Positions 8,309 through 17,149 are shown, counted from the first letter of the stretch. The stretch is DNA of 64,000 nucleotides from Bin34 sp963422415 (GCA_963422415.1 OY729430.1:1984001-2048000), one strand, 5' to 3'. Notes: generated from the letters alone by a model not told the origin. Numbers and translations: made by a program.

Positions 8309-8971
8309 CTAAGGATGCATGGCCTGCAGAAAGCGTCCTACCCGTTCGGATTGAAGATGATAGGCGGAGCGATTCACAATGACGACCGGATAGCATTGCA
8401 TAACCTGATACAGCTCTTCCAACCCATTGGCCTTCAAGGTGCGGCCGGTTTCGACAACATCCAAAATCAGGTCCGAGAGGCCTGTTAGAGGAGCCAGTTC
8501 AACGGATCCGTTCAACTTGATAATCTCGGCGCTGATGCCTCTGGAGACAAAAAACTTCGAGGCGATATGCATGTACTTTGTGGCTACGCGCAGATGATTG
8601 GCCTCCTGCAGCGATTTGCCCCGCCACTGGGGAAATCCAGCCAGACTCATGCGCCAGACGCTCAAGGGCAATGTGAAGGGTTCCAATACGTCCAAATTCT
8701 CTTCGCGCAGATTGTCCAGGCCTGCCACGCCCACGTCCGCTACTCCATGGGAGACAAAGGTGGACACGTCGGCGGGCTTGGCCAGGATGTATTCGATACT
8801 ACGGTCTGCATTTGTCAGGGTCAGACGGCGGTCATTGAGAGACTGTGGAATGTCCAGCCGACGTGTCTTCATGTAATCAAACAGTATGGTTACCATACGC
8901 CCCTTGGGAATTGCCAAACGGAGCGGTCGATCCCCCGGGGGGGTGCCGGCGCCGGCGCCATTTTGGACCAT
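8309..8971 (-). CDS. hisG: ATP phosphoribosyltransferase, short form
   Basis: The 220-residue protein begins with L-R-L-A-I-P-K-G-R-M and contains D-V-G-V-A-G-L-D-N-L, R-V-A-T-K-Y and the PRPP-loop segment L-S-D-L-I-L-D-V-V-E-T-G-R-T-L. This is HisG, which joins ATP and PRPP in the first step of histidine synthesis. It lacks the C-terminal ACT-like regulatory domain of long HisG, so it must act with HisZ, whose gene lies immediately upstream (24 bp) on the same strand. That places allosteric control on HisZ. The start ATG 8971 has AAAGGA about 11 bp upstream. Length and pairing agree with the hetero-octameric HisGZ type. Confidence 0.94.
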   Translation of the reverse strand: MVQNGAGAGTPPGDRPLRLAIPKGRMVTILFDYMKTRRLDIPQSLNDRRLTLTNADRSIEYILAKPADVSTFVSHGVADVGVAGLDNLREENLDVLEPFTLPLSVWRMSLAGFPQWRGKSLQEANHLRVATKYMHIASKFFVSRGISAEIIKLNGSVELAPLTGLSDLILDVVETGRTLKANGLEELYQVMQCYPVVIVNRSAYHLQSERVGRFLQAMHP

Positions 8972-8995
8972 CGGAACTGTTTCCTTTCTCTGCCT

Positions 8996-10279
8996 CTAGG
9001 GACTGGACAGCAGACAATCCACTATACACTGTGGGGTCCACTGTTGATCCACCCAGTCCGTTTGCTGGGCATCCAGTATTTGCAGGCGAGGCGGCTCTTC
9101 CATCCACCGGGCCGTGACTTTGGCGTTCTGACTCGTGCCTATCCGCTGGAGCTGTATGGCAGTGCGTGGCAGGGGATCGACAATCACAGTGAGACCTCCC
9201 TGTCGCAACTCCTTGACAAAGGCCAGACACCGTGGATCGCGAGTGCTGCCTATCAACAAATCGGGAACCACTCTCTGCAAGGGACTGGACGCCTGTACGG
9301 CGCCTGAGGCACGAGTCAGCCGATCCAGTTGCAACGCACCGCCGACCGCCGCCTGGGGCGGTCCAAAATGGCCTACCAGATTGTCGTAGCGTCCACCCCC
9401 GCCCGCCACCATGGTGGCATCCGGCAGCAAGACATCAAAGGTCATGCCAGTGTAATAGGTCAGGTCCCGAATGTCGGCCAGATCCAATACCACGTGATTC
9501 CCTTCCCCATGGGCCTTCACTCCCGCGAGGACGAGATCCAGATTGGCGAGGGCCCGTTCCATCCGGGCGTTCAGGCAGCTCGTGTCCGCCCGATCGAGTA
9601 CAGCGGCCGTGTTCGGGCCGCTCAGTTGCAGAAGCTTTTCCAGCGCCTGTCCTTGCGGGCCCGTGATGCGACTCCGTACGATCAACTCCTGCACCGCGGG
9701 TTCGCTCTTGCGTCGCAAGGCGTCTCTCAGTTCCCGCTCCAGCGTGGGAGGCAGATGCAGCGAATCCTGCAACCCCTGGTAGTAGCCCGTATGACCCAAC
9801 ACAAGGGAGAATTCATGCAACTGGCAGGCATCCAGGGCTGCCGAGAGACAAGCAAGAATTTCGGCATCTGCCTCCGGCGTACCGGCGCCGATCAATTCTA
9901 TGCCCAGCTGTCGGAATTCCTGTTGGTAGCCAATTCCAGAGGATTCCTCATGGCGGAAGACACTGCCCGCATAGCAAAGCCGATGGGGTCCATCCACTCC
10001 CGCCATGCGGGTGCCCACCACTCGGGCTACCGAGGTGGTCATGTCCGGGCGCAGCACTAGGGTCCGGCCCTCCAAGTCAAGGAACTGATAGAGACGGGTG
10101 CTGGATTTCGCCTTGATGGGGAGTTCCAATGTGTCCGCATATTCAAACATGGGCAGGATTACATCACTGTAGCCCCAAGCGCGGAAGGTTGCCACCACGC
10201 TGGTCTCCAGCTCGCGACGCGCCAAGGCTTCCTGTCCCAAATGGTCACGCACGCCCAAGGGAAGACTGGACAGATGCAT
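8996..10279 (-). CDS. hisZ: ATP phosphoribosyltransferase regulatory subunit
   Basis: The protein resembles the histidyl-tRNA synthetase catalytic core. It has L-P-L-G-V-R-D near the N-terminus, L-R-P-D-M-T-T-S-V-A-R (motif 2-like), R-H-E-E-S-S-G-I-G-Y-Q-Q-E-F-R-Q-L-G-I-E-L-I, and G-G-G-G-R-Y-D-N-L in place of the motif 3 region. Its adjacency to a short hisG identifies it as HisZ rather than a working HisRS. HisZ binds HisG and confers histidine feedback inhibition. I place the start at ATG 10279 (427 residues), which puts the conserved L-P-L-G-V-R-D six residues in. A GTG at 10336 in the same frame would add 19 residues and also begins just after the fmdB stop, so it is a real alternative. 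The C-terminal 100 residues look like the anticodon-binding-like region. Confidence 0.9.
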   Translation of the reverse strand: MHLSSLPLGVRDHLGQEALARRELETSVVATFRAWGYSDVILPMFEYADTLELPIKAKSSTRLYQFLDLEGRTLVLRPDMTTSVARVVGTRMAGVDGPHRLCYAGSVFRHEESSGIGYQQEFRQLGIELIGAGTPEADAEILACLSAALDACQLHEFSLVLGHTGYYQGLQDSLHLPPTLERELRDALRRKSEPAVQELIVRSRITGPQGQALEKLLQLSGPNTAAVLDRADTSCLNARMERALANLDLVLAGVKAHGEGNHVVLDLADIRDLTYYTGMTFDVLLPDATMVAGGGGRYDNLVGHFGPPQAAVGGALQLDRLTRASGAVQASSPLQRVVPDLLIGSTRDPRCLAFVKELRQGGLTVIVDPLPRTAIQLQRIGTSQNAKVTARWMEEPPRLQILDAQQTDWVDQQWTPQCIVDCLLSSP

Positions 10280-10352
10280 TGCGTCTGGCTGGACCTGCAG
10301 GACAGACAGAAGGTCGCCTTGGTAGGGAGTAACCACGGAGAATCGGGCTTGC

Positions 10353-10637
10353 CTATACAGACTTGGGCTTGGTGCGGCTGGCCTGCAGCTGATCGATATG
10401 GGACTTGGGCGTAATGGATGCCATCTTCTCTTCGATCTGTTTCACCTCGGATTGCTCCTGTGGCGTAAGGCCCCCAATCTGGCCCAGTACCGTGAGCGCG
10501 GACAGGACGCGCTGAGCTTCGGCTTCACCACAATCGGGACAGAGCGGCGCCTGATGGGACGTGGCATCCGCCATGGATCGCCACCAATGCGAAAAGAGAT
10601 GCCGACACGTGCGACACTGGTATTCGTAGACGGGCAT
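10353..10637 (-). CDS. FmdB-family putative regulatory zinc-ribbon protein
   Basis: The 94-residue protein opens M-P-V-Y-E-Y-Q-C-R-T-C, the hallmark of the FmdB/CxxC_CXXC_SSSS family. A second knuckle C-P-D-C lies 24 residues on. The C-terminal half is hydrophilic and charged (E-Q-S-E-V-K-Q-I-E-E-K) and may form a helix. The frame is open for 56 more codons upstream, but that stretch has no conserved features and the start at ATG 10637 gives the family's standard N-terminus. It is the first gene of the run leading to hisZ-hisG-rmlC-MTA phosphorylase-lysK. The family's function is poorly known; a DNA- or protein-binding role is only suggested by the ribbon. Confidence 0.8.
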   Translation of the reverse strand: MPVYEYQCRTCRHLFSHWWRSMADATSHQAPLCPDCGEAEAQRVLSALTVLGQIGGLTPQEQSEVKQIEEKMASITPKSHIDQLQASRTKPKSV

Positions 10638-11243
10638 CGGCAAGAGGGGGCAAGGCGGTGGGCGGGCGGAGCTTAGGCCATTATAGAGGGAAACGACGCC
10701 ATGATGTAGAAAGGCGTCTTGCGCACAGTCAGAGTTTCCAGTCTTTGGTGCATCTTGGACAAAGCCGACATTCCCATGGCTTGAAGTCGGGAGCGCAACC
10801 CCCAAGAGCTGTGCGTATCCGGATCCAGTCCCAGTATTGTTGATGGGGCGGGATCATGTCAGCGCTGCGGGCTCTATCCCATCCACCTCGCAAGGGCGAG
10901 CAAAATGATTCCTCTACGTTCTGACAATTTCCTCCTGAATCTCCAGCTGCGGGGTTGGCGACAAAGGTGATGTAGGACAAGGATATGTTGTCGGGGATGC
11001 CTTCAGGCTGGATCAAGGAGGTGGTCAGGATAACGATCTTGGCAGGAGGGTGGATTCCCGGCTGTCACTCCGGCACAGAAGGGTTTCAGCTCTGGGACCC
11101 AAGACTCAATGATGTCAAAGCCGTGAACATCTTGTCTATTCCGTCTCTAGGGCCCACCTTCTCAATCCGCGCCGGAAAGCGGCCCGGGCCCTTGAGATGC
11201 AAAGATGCCGTCCGCGATCGGCAACGTTGTGGCCCATGGATGT
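10638..11243. other. 606-bp intergenic region without a recognisable gene
   Basis: This lies between fmdB and the SLC13-type permease, both on the minus strand. It contains short open frames on both strands (for example minus 10729-11016), none with a recognisable motif or a plausible ribosome site. It may hold decayed coding sequence, but I cannot name a parent. The only element I can support is the -10-like box close to fmdB. Confidence 0.35.
10680..10685 (-). promoter_or_regulatory. Candidate -10 box for the fmdB-his-rmlC-lysK operon
   Basis: A perfect TATAAT reads on the minus strand, which would start transcription about 36 bp before the fmdB ATG. The -35 position (TACATC at a 17-bp spacing) is weak. 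Confidence 0.4.
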
Positions 11244-13094
11244 TCAGGCGTAGATTATGGGAATGCACAGTGTGGCTATCAGCCACATGATGATTTGCAA
11301 AGGCACTCCCAACCGCAGGTAGTCGGCGTAGGAATAGCCACCTGGTTCCATTACAATGGCGTTGGTCTGGTATCCCGTGGGAGACATGAAGCTGGCGCTG
11401 GCCCCGAATGCGATAGCCATGATCAGGGGGAGTGGGTCAATGTGCAGGGACTGAGCCAGACCCAAGGCGATGGGCACGAACAGGGTTGCCACCGCCGCAT
11501 TGGATATTAACTGGGTCAAGACAGATGCCGACAGGTACAGGATGCCTACGGTGATGGTCAGATTGGTGAGCAGGGAACCTTGCAACAGAAAGCTGACGAC
11601 GGGATCAATGATGCCAGCTGCCTGCATGCCCATGCCCAAGGGAATCGTGCCCACCAACAGCATCAAGGTACGACTGTTCAGGGAGCGAAACACTTCCTGC
11701 AGCGTCAAGCAACCTGTGACAACCATGGCCAAGACGCCGGTCAAGGCCACCAACACGAAGGGCAGCCCCGTCAGGGCGCCGACCAGAATTACCCCCGCCA
11801 TGATCACCAAGGCCGTGTTGTTCTTGCGAAACTGTGCCGCCAGCCGTCCCCGCTCTTCGATCAAGGTCAGGTGATATTGATCCTGAAGGGAGTTGAGATC
11901 GTCTCGGGTTCCTTCCAGCAACAGGGCATCTCCGCTCCGAATCTCCCTTTCGGGATCGGCATGGACTGTATTCGCATCGGGCGGCATGTAACCCAATACC
12001 CGAACCGTGTAGGGATCCAGCGAATCCAGCGATTCCAGGGGATGACCAATCAGAGAGGAATGGGAAAGCACCACGGCTTGAATGACCAAGCGATCCCCCG
12101 CGGCTTGGGTAGAGACAGCTTGACGATCGCGGCGTCCGAAATCGGGGGCGAGATTGTGCTGACTTTGAAACCGTACAACGGCATCCGCCTCTCCGGACAC
12201 CAGCAGTTGATCCTGTGCCTGGACTTCCTCGTTCTCGGTCAGATGGGTCGACAGCGAACTGTCGACCCGGCGGTGGGACAAGAGTCGTAGTTCGGCAGGG
12301 GCAGGGGCACGGGTGCCCTCCGGCATGAGACGGCGCACACTGGAAAGTGTCTGGTGCATATCCAAGGTGGGTTGTACGTGATCAAACACGTCACTGGCTT
12401 GGCGGCCTACCAGCGGCGAAGCGTTGGGCACCCTGAAACGGACCAGATACACTTGGTATGGCGTAGCGTCCCGGGAATCCTCCGACTTGTCTGGTAGCAG
12501 ATGTTCACTTAGAAAAACAATTAGGATCCCGCCGACCACCATGAAGATGATGCCCAGCGGCGCGAAGTCGAAGAGACCAAAGGCCGGCTGGCCGGCTTCC
12601 ACCGTTAATTCATTGACCAGAATGTTGGTACTGGTCCCGATCAAGGTCAGGGTGCCCCCCAGTATTGCGAAATAGCTCACCGGAATCAGAAGCTTGGAAG
12701 GGGCCATTTCATAGCGTAGGGACAGTGAAATGATGACCGGCACCATCATGGCCACCACGGGGGTGTTGTTGATGAAGGCACTGGCGATGGGCACCGCGAT
12801 GCCCAACAGGATCAGAAGCCGCCGAGACTTGCCCTGTGAAACCTCGGCCAAATTGATGGTCAGGCTTTCCAAGGCTCCGGTGCGCACCAGACCCGCGCTC
12901 AGCACGAACATGGCCCCCACGGTCACTGTGGCCAGATTGGAGAAGCCCGCCAGTGATTCGGCAGGCGAAAGGATCCCCGTGAAAGCCAGGCTGACCATGA
13001 TCAGCAAGGCCGTGACTTCCATGGACAACCACTCTGTAATGAAAAGGAGAGAGGCGCCTACCAAAATGATCAGGTAGAGCAATTCCAATGACAT
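11244..13094 (-). CDS. SLC13/DASS-type anion permease with internal RCK_C (TrkA-C) domains
   Basis: The 616-residue protein has two hydrophobic halves (about 1-210 and 400-616) separated by a soluble insert of about 190 residues. The insert carries two TrkA-C/RCK_C-like repeats; each includes a stretch such as L-I-G-H-P-L-E-S-L and ends near D-A-L-L-L-E-G. Each half has the Na+/substrate hairpin of the SLC13/DASS fold: A-F-I-N-N-T-P-V-V-A-M-M in the first and L-I-S-N-A-A-V-A-T-L-F-V-P in the second. Bacterial proteins of this layout move sulfate, di- or tricarboxylates or other anions across the inner membrane; RCK_C may bind a regulatory ligand. The start is ATG 13094. It is alone, between tRNA-Gly and the 606-bp gap, so the substrate stays open. 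Confidence 0.9.
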   Translation of the reverse strand: MSLELLYLIILVGASLLFITEWLSMEVTALLIMVSLAFTGILSPAESLAGFSNLATVTVGAMFVLSAGLVRTGALESLTINLAEVSQGKSRRLLILLGIAVPIASAFINNTPVVAMMVPVIISLSLRYEMAPSKLLIPVSYFAILGGTLTLIGTSTNILVNELTVEAGQPAFGLFDFAPLGIIFMVVGGILIVFLSEHLLPDKSEDSRDATPYQVYLVRFRVPNASPLVGRQASDVFDHVQPTLDMHQTLSSVRRLMPEGTRAPAPAELRLLSHRRVDSSLSTHLTENEEVQAQDQLLVSGEADAVVRFQSQHNLAPDFGRRDRQAVSTQAAGDRLVIQAVVLSHSSLIGHPLESLDSLDPYTVRVLGYMPPDANTVHADPEREIRSGDALLLEGTRDDLNSLQDQYHLTLIEERGRLAAQFRKNNTALVIMAGVILVGALTGLPFVLVALTGVLAMVVTGCLTLQEVFRSLNSRTLMLLVGTIPLGMGMQAAGIIDPVVSFLLQGSLLTNLTITVGILYLSASVLTQLISNAAVATLFVPIALGLAQSLHIDPLPLIMAIAFGASASFMSPTGYQTNAIVMEPGGYSYADYLRLGVPLQIIMWLIATLCIPIIYA

Positions 13095-13234
13095 TACAGT
13101 TCAATCCAAGACGAACCCTTTACTTTGTCACAGGACACCAAGGAGCGACCGTCATGCAGGAAATAGCCTCGGATCTGAAACGTGTCAGTCCAAGAGAGCG
13201 CTGGCAATGACCGGCCTAGGGAGGGAGTGTCAAG

Positions 13235-13306
13235 AGCGGGTGAACGGGTTCGAACCGTCGACATTCAGCTTGGGAAGCTGACGTTCTACCACTGAACTAC
13301 ACCCGC
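13235..13306 (-). tRNA. tRNA-Gly (anticodon CCC)
   Basis: The minus strand folds as a full cloverleaf. The acceptor stem is GCGGGTG paired with CACCCGC. The D arm contains AGTGGTAGA. The anticodon stem is TCAGC/GCTGA around the loop TTCCCAA, which gives anticodon CCC. The T arm is GACGG-TTCGAAC-CCGTT. The discriminator base is T and no CCA is encoded after it, so the 3' end needs a CCA-adding enzyme. The gene lies between the SLC13-type permease and the cytochrome c gene, in the same direction as both. Confidence 0.95.
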
Positions 13307-13354
13307 TTGCAGGGGCTGTGCCCATTCCGCCAATCCTACCGCAGACGCCCCTGT

Positions 13355-13375
13355 CCTGCAAGCGCTGCTTGCAGG
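13355..13375 (-). terminator. Strong hairpin after the cytochrome complex operon
   Basis: A perfect 9-bp stem CCTGCAAGC/GCTTGCAGG with a 3-base loop starts three bases past the cytochrome c stop codon, flanked by outer GCCCC/GGGGC bases. There is no T-run, so it may act as an RNA-stabilising or rho-assisted end between the operon and the tRNA gene, not as a classical intrinsic terminator. One arm, CTTGCAGGGGCT, is repeated next to the tRNA at 13306-13317. Confidence 0.5.
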
Positions 13376-13377
13376 GG

Positions 13378-14298
13378 CTACTTGTCCGGCATGTACTCTC
13401 GACTTTCGTCCAGCAGCCACAGGATCAGGCGGTCAATCTCTTCTTCGGTCATGCGATCTGCAAAGTCGTCCGGCATGCTGTCGTCATAACCTTCGACCCG
13501 GGAATTGTCTGGCCTCAGAATGCTTTCCTTGATATAGGTCGCCGGGTCGGTCACGTTGTCCCGGTAGCTGTCTATGGCATGTATGTTGCCCATGTTGGGA
13601 CCCGCCTCGCCTAGATTCCGAGGATCCTCGTCCAGTTCCAGATTGTGACAGCCAGCACAACCCATGGCGCTGAAGAGGTAGTCCGGTGCGCGATTGCCCT
13701 TGGGCAACACGGCGGAAACCGTAAGTTGTACCGGTTCAAACTCCCGATCCGGGGCCACGCCCATATTCTGCAAGTCTGGTGGCTTGGGCACGTCCAAGAA
13801 CGGCTGGAAGGGGTCTTCCTCCACTGTTTGCTGGAGAGCGGTCTCACGCCAGTTCATGACGTATGCCACGACATCCTCGACTTGGTCTCCCCTGAGGGGC
13901 CCCCCGAACTGGCTGCTCCAAGGCACCATGCGGTTGATCCACTGCGAGTTGGCCTTGCTGGGCCGACCCGCGGCCACCGTCAGATGCACGTACGTGGAAA
14001 GAGGCAAGGTGCCGGCCTGTCCGACATCTTCCAGACGACGGGCGAAAAAGTAGTGACTGTTGAGGGACGGTGCAATGCCCGGCAGGCCCTGCCCGCTTTG
14101 ACCATGGCAGGTGGCGCAATTGTCGGCGAAGATTTTCGCTCCGTTCTCGATGCCGCGGCCTTCCCAGTTGTTGGTTTGCATATCCATGCGCGTGTCTTCC
14201 GTTTGGGCGGTCAGACCCACCGACACCACGATGACCAAGGATGCAAGCAGACCCCAGATCAGCTTGTTGCCGATGTCGCGAACGTAAAGGGAGCGCAT
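13378..14298 (-). CDS. Membrane-anchored dihaem cytochrome c of a quinol-oxidising bc complex
   Basis: The 306-residue protein has an N-terminal membrane anchor (about 12-30). It has two haem c sites, C-A-T-C-H at 61-65 and C-A-G-C-H at 214-218, each in a c-type domain. Likely distal Met ligands are in M-V-P-W (near 124) and M-P-D-D near the C-terminus. The gene is last of the Rieske-cytochrome b-cytochrome c set, 33 bp after cytochrome b, so it should be the cytochrome c subunit passing electrons to a terminal oxidase or soluble carrier. A two-haem subunit in place of monohaem cytochrome c1 or f is common in Chloroflexota- and Gram-positive-type complexes. The protein would face the outside of the membrane. 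Confidence 0.9.
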   Translation of the reverse strand: MRSLYVRDIGNKLIWGLLASLVIVVSVGLTAQTEDTRMDMQTNNWEGRGIENGAKIFADNCATCHGQSGQGLPGIAPSLNSHYFFARRLEDVGQAGTLPLSTYVHLTVAAGRPSKANSQWINRMVPWSSQFGGPLRGDQVEDVVAYVMNWRETALQQTVEEDPFQPFLDVPKPPDLQNMGVAPDREFEPVQLTVSAVLPKGNRAPDYLFSAMGCAGCHNLELDEDPRNLGEAGPNMGNIHAIDSYRDNVTDPATYIKESILRPDNSRVEGYDDSMPDDFADRMTEEEIDRLILWLLDESREYMPDK

Positions 14299-14331
14299 GG
14301 CCGCGTGGATTGCCCGATGGAATGAAAGAGC

Positions 14332-15957
14332 CTAGCGCTCTTCCCCATTCTGCTGCTGCAGGAACTGCGGGATGCCGAACTTCTTGAGGCCGTACTGCTC
14401 CCAGTAATAGGAGTTTTCGTGCAACCAGAAGTCCTGCGTAAAGAATTCCTCTTCGCCTGCGGCGCTGATCCAGTTGATTTCCCAATTCACGCGCTTGAGA
14501 CTGTCCTGATCTTGGGTAATGGTAATTTGACCCCAAGGAGCGTTGAAGTCGTCTACCTTTTCTTCCCAAGTGGCCAAGGCGTCCCGGAATTCATGCAAAA
14601 GTTCGGCAAACTCCGCATTGACCTCGTACTCCTCGCGGGAGTCGTAGACTCCGTTAGGCAAGTGAACATACCCCATCTCCCGTGAAATGCCAACGCCTTC
14701 CTCCGGCATGAGTTCCTGCACGATTTCCAAGGGAGGGGCGCCCTGCACGGCGTAGCTGGGGGTCCCCATCCAGCTCAGGATGATCATGAAGATGCCGGCG
14801 ATGATCCCCGAGATGGTAGCTACCCTCCGGTCGGCCCCCCGGCGACTGGGATTGCGATCGAGGTAGGGAATGGCCATCAACAGCACCAAAAGCACACCTG
14901 GAATGATGACGCCCGCCCACATCTTGTCCGCGATTTTCAACAGACCCTGCAACCAGTAGAAGTACCATGGGGCGACCGTATGGAAGGGAGTCTGCTGGGG
15001 ATTGGCGATATGTTCCAGTGGCGCTTGGAAGAGGAATACGGTCACCGCCGTGATGATGGCCGTGACCAGCAGCAGAAAGCTGCCTTCGTCTACCAGCACT
15101 TCCGGCAAATAATAGACTCGACGATTGGCGGGCACCCGGTTTGCGGTGTCCTCCCCGATTTCCTCTTCCTGGGCCGGCAGACTGATGCCGTACAGGACCA
15201 CCTTGTAGTAGTGAACGAAGAAGAACAAAATCAAGAGCAGCGGCAGAAACAGCACGTGCAGCAGATAGAACCTGAGTAGACCGTTGGCCCCGATGTCCGG
15301 TGCCCCGCGGGCCAGCAGGTTGATGATCTCGCCTACAAAAGTAGGGGGAACGGCTTCCGCCATGGACGTGCCGATGGTGACCGCCCAAAAGGCCAGCTGA
15401 TCCCAAGGCAACAAATAGCCGGAGAAACTCAGGAAAAGCGTGATGACCAGCAGGAGCACGCCTGTCAGCCACGTGAACTCACGCGGAGGTTTGTAGCTGC
15501 CTGTCAGATAGGTGCGCACCATGTGCAAGGTGACGATGGCCACCATCAATTCCGCGCCAATGCGGTGCAGGTCGCGCATGAGCTGGCCAAAAGGCACATT
15601 GCTCAGCAGGCGGATCATGTCTACATACGCCCGCTCCGGAGACGGGGCGTACCAGATCATGAGGATGAGGCCGGTGATAGTCTCGAAAAGGAACAGGTAG
15701 GTGGAGAGCAACCCCAATCGGTAGGTGTGTGTGAAGCGCGTTACGCTTTCATGGTAGTAGGACGGCTTGATGTGCAGCAGAAAGGCATCGGCATGGGGCT
15801 TCAGCCTTGTATTGGGTCGGCCCGGAGGATTGCCCCGCAACATGCTGCGGAACTCCTTGGCACTGATGCCGGCTGTCAAATAGACAAATATGCCGTTGAG
15901 CCCCTTCAGGAGATTGCTGTACCACCTTTTTTCGGTGACTTGTTGTTGCACGGCCAT
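14332..15957 (-). CDS. Cytochrome b subunit of a Rieske/cytochrome b complex, with extended soluble C-terminus
   Basis: The 541-residue protein has the cytochrome b haem helices. In helix B, D-L-H-R and T-L-H-M are separated by 13 residues. In helix D, L-L-H-V and F-V-H-Y are separated by 14, the b6f-like spacing. The Qo-site tetrapeptide PEWY of bc1 complexes reads A-P-W-Y here. N-terminal and C-terminal cytochrome b parts are fused in one chain, unlike split b6/subunit IV. After the last helix (about residue 410) there is a hydrophilic tail of about 130 residues with charged helices, unusual for cytochrome b. It would oxidise menaquinol or a similar quinol. It lies between the Rieske gene (78 bp) and the dihaem cytochrome c gene. 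Confidence 0.92.
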   Translation of the reverse strand: MAVQQQVTEKRWYSNLLKGLNGIFVYLTAGISAKEFRSMLRGNPPGRPNTRLKPHADAFLLHIKPSYYHESVTRFTHTYRLGLLSTYLFLFETITGLILMIWYAPSPERAYVDMIRLLSNVPFGQLMRDLHRIGAELMVAIVTLHMVRTYLTGSYKPPREFTWLTGVLLLVITLFLSFSGYLLPWDQLAFWAVTIGTSMAEAVPPTFVGEIINLLARGAPDIGANGLLRFYLLHVLFLPLLLILFFFVHYYKVVLYGISLPAQEEEIGEDTANRVPANRRVYYLPEVLVDEGSFLLLVTAIITAVTVFLFQAPLEHIANPQQTPFHTVAPWYFYWLQGLLKIADKMWAGVIIPGVLLVLLMAIPYLDRNPSRRGADRRVATISGIIAGIFMIILSWMGTPSYAVQGAPPLEIVQELMPEEGVGISREMGYVHLPNGVYDSREEYEVNAEFAELLHEFRDALATWEEKVDDFNAPWGQITITQDQDSLKRVNWEINWISAAGEEEFFTQDFWLHENSYYWEQYGLKKFGIPQFLQQQNGEER

Positions 15958-16035
15958 GGATACAGAGTTTACGTCGAACGACCCGGTCTCTCCACATGCT
16001 GGATGGGCCAGGTTCCCGCGGTTCGATCCTAGTGG

Positions 16036-16929
16036 CTAGGAATGCGACTTTCCTTGAATTCTTTGGCCAGTCTTGATCACAATCTCCAGTTCGCCCGCAG
16101 TCAGGGCCGGAGGCTGGACCTGTCCGTCTTTGTCTTCCGTGGCCCCGACGGCAACGCCGTTGTCCTGCAACTCCACCACGAACTGGTCCAACCCGCGCGG
16201 GGCAGGCCCTTCGATGTATTCGCCCTCACGGGTGAACTTGGAGCCATGGCAAGGGCACTCGAAACGTCGATTGGCCTCGACCCATTTGTACAGACACCCC
16301 AGATGTGTACAGACCATATACAGTGCCCGCGGCCCTTCCGCGGTGTTGACCAGCCAAAACTTGCCAATCGGGTCGCCTTGCGGCGCCGCGTCCGTACTGG
16401 GCAAACTTGTCGTGGACCCTAACAGAAAGTCGCCGCCAAATTCACCGGCGCGGAACCGTGGATACATGAGCAGGCCCGTCGCGACCAGACTCTGGGCCGA
16501 CACGACGCCTACCGCTGCCCCCCAGGAGTAGGTCAGGAACTCCCGTCGATTGAGTGTGCGAATGTCCGTCCGCAGAACCGTGGATTCCGTGCCCGAGGCG
16601 TCTGCCTCTGGGGGCGCAGAGGCGGTGCGCGACGGGGAAGGCGGTGCGACAGCTCGCTCTGGACCTCGGGCAGCCGGCTCCGTGCCCGGAACTTCGGCCG
16701 CTGTCGGAGCTTGCGTCACGGAGACTCGATCGGTTTCCTCCGCTTGTGCCGCGGCGGGCCTTGCCACTGATTCCGTGGAGTTACCCGTCTCCTGCGGTGC
16801 AGCCGCAGGTTGCGCTGCAGGAGACGTCTCCTTCTCAGGGACGTATTTTGTCCCCCGCTTCTCCGCGGCGCGTCGTTTTGCCTCCGCGATTCGCTGCGCT
16901 CTTCGTTCCGCAGGTGTCAATTCCGCCAT
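16036..16929 (-). CDS. Rieske [2Fe-2S] subunit with Tat signal and long Pro/Ala-rich N-terminus
   Basis: The 297-residue protein carries the Rieske cluster motifs C-T-H-L-G-C and C-P-C-H-G-S. Before these is a Tat-like signal-anchor, N-R-R-E-F-L-T followed by a hydrophobic helix, starting near residue 126. Upstream of the Tat motif lies a charged helix (E-R-R-A-Q-R-I-A-E-A-K-R-R-A-A-E-K) and about 80 residues rich in Ala, Pro, Glu and Thr, which is unusual because a Tat signal normally sits close to the N-terminus. ATG 16929 is preceded by AGGAAG; the frame extends further upstream but without conserved features. It is the first gene of the bc-type complex. The tail would remain on the cytoplasmic side. 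Confidence 0.9.
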   Translation of the reverse strand: MAELTPAERRAQRIAEAKRRAAEKRGTKYVPEKETSPAAQPAAAPQETGNSTESVARPAAAQAEETDRVSVTQAPTAAEVPGTEPAARGPERAVAPPSPSRTASAPPEADASGTESTVLRTDIRTLNRREFLTYSWGAAVGVVSAQSLVATGLLMYPRFRAGEFGGDFLLGSTTSLPSTDAAPQGDPIGKFWLVNTAEGPRALYMVCTHLGCLYKWVEANRRFECPCHGSKFTREGEYIEGPAPRGLDQFVVELQDNGVAVGATEDKDGQVQPPALTAGELEIVIKTGQRIQGKSHS

Positions 16930-17143
16930 TCCGCCACTTCCTGGATCAGGAGACCATTCGCCAAGTCGAGGCGGAGCGTACAACAAACTGCGAAGGGGAC
17001 AGGGAAGTCCGGTCGCAGTCTGGGTGACGGGGCAATAGGAAAATTGGTCCGAACATGCCCTCAAGAAACATCAGAGAAACAGCACCCAAAGGGGGGTTCA
17101 TGTCTGGCCGCAGTTGTTGAAACCAACCTTTGCGAACGGGGGC

Positions 17144-17149
17144 AGTATA
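17144..17149 (-). promoter_or_regulatory. Candidate extended -10 promoter for the Rieske-cytochrome b-c operon
   Basis: The minus strand reads TGC-TATACT, an extended -10 (TGn plus a five-of-six hexamer). No good -35 is seen. It lies 215 bp before the Rieske ATG in the gap after valS. Confidence 0.45.

Noticed and set aside
10729..11290. Open frames on both strands in the gap before fmdB
   Set aside because: No ribosome site, no recognisable motif; could be decayed coding DNA but no parent family can be named.
13306..13378. Direct repeat CTTGCAGGGGCT flanking the tRNA/cytochrome c gap, considered as an attachment site
   Set aside because: One copy is an arm of the hairpin after the cytochrome c gene and there is no integrase or element between the copies.
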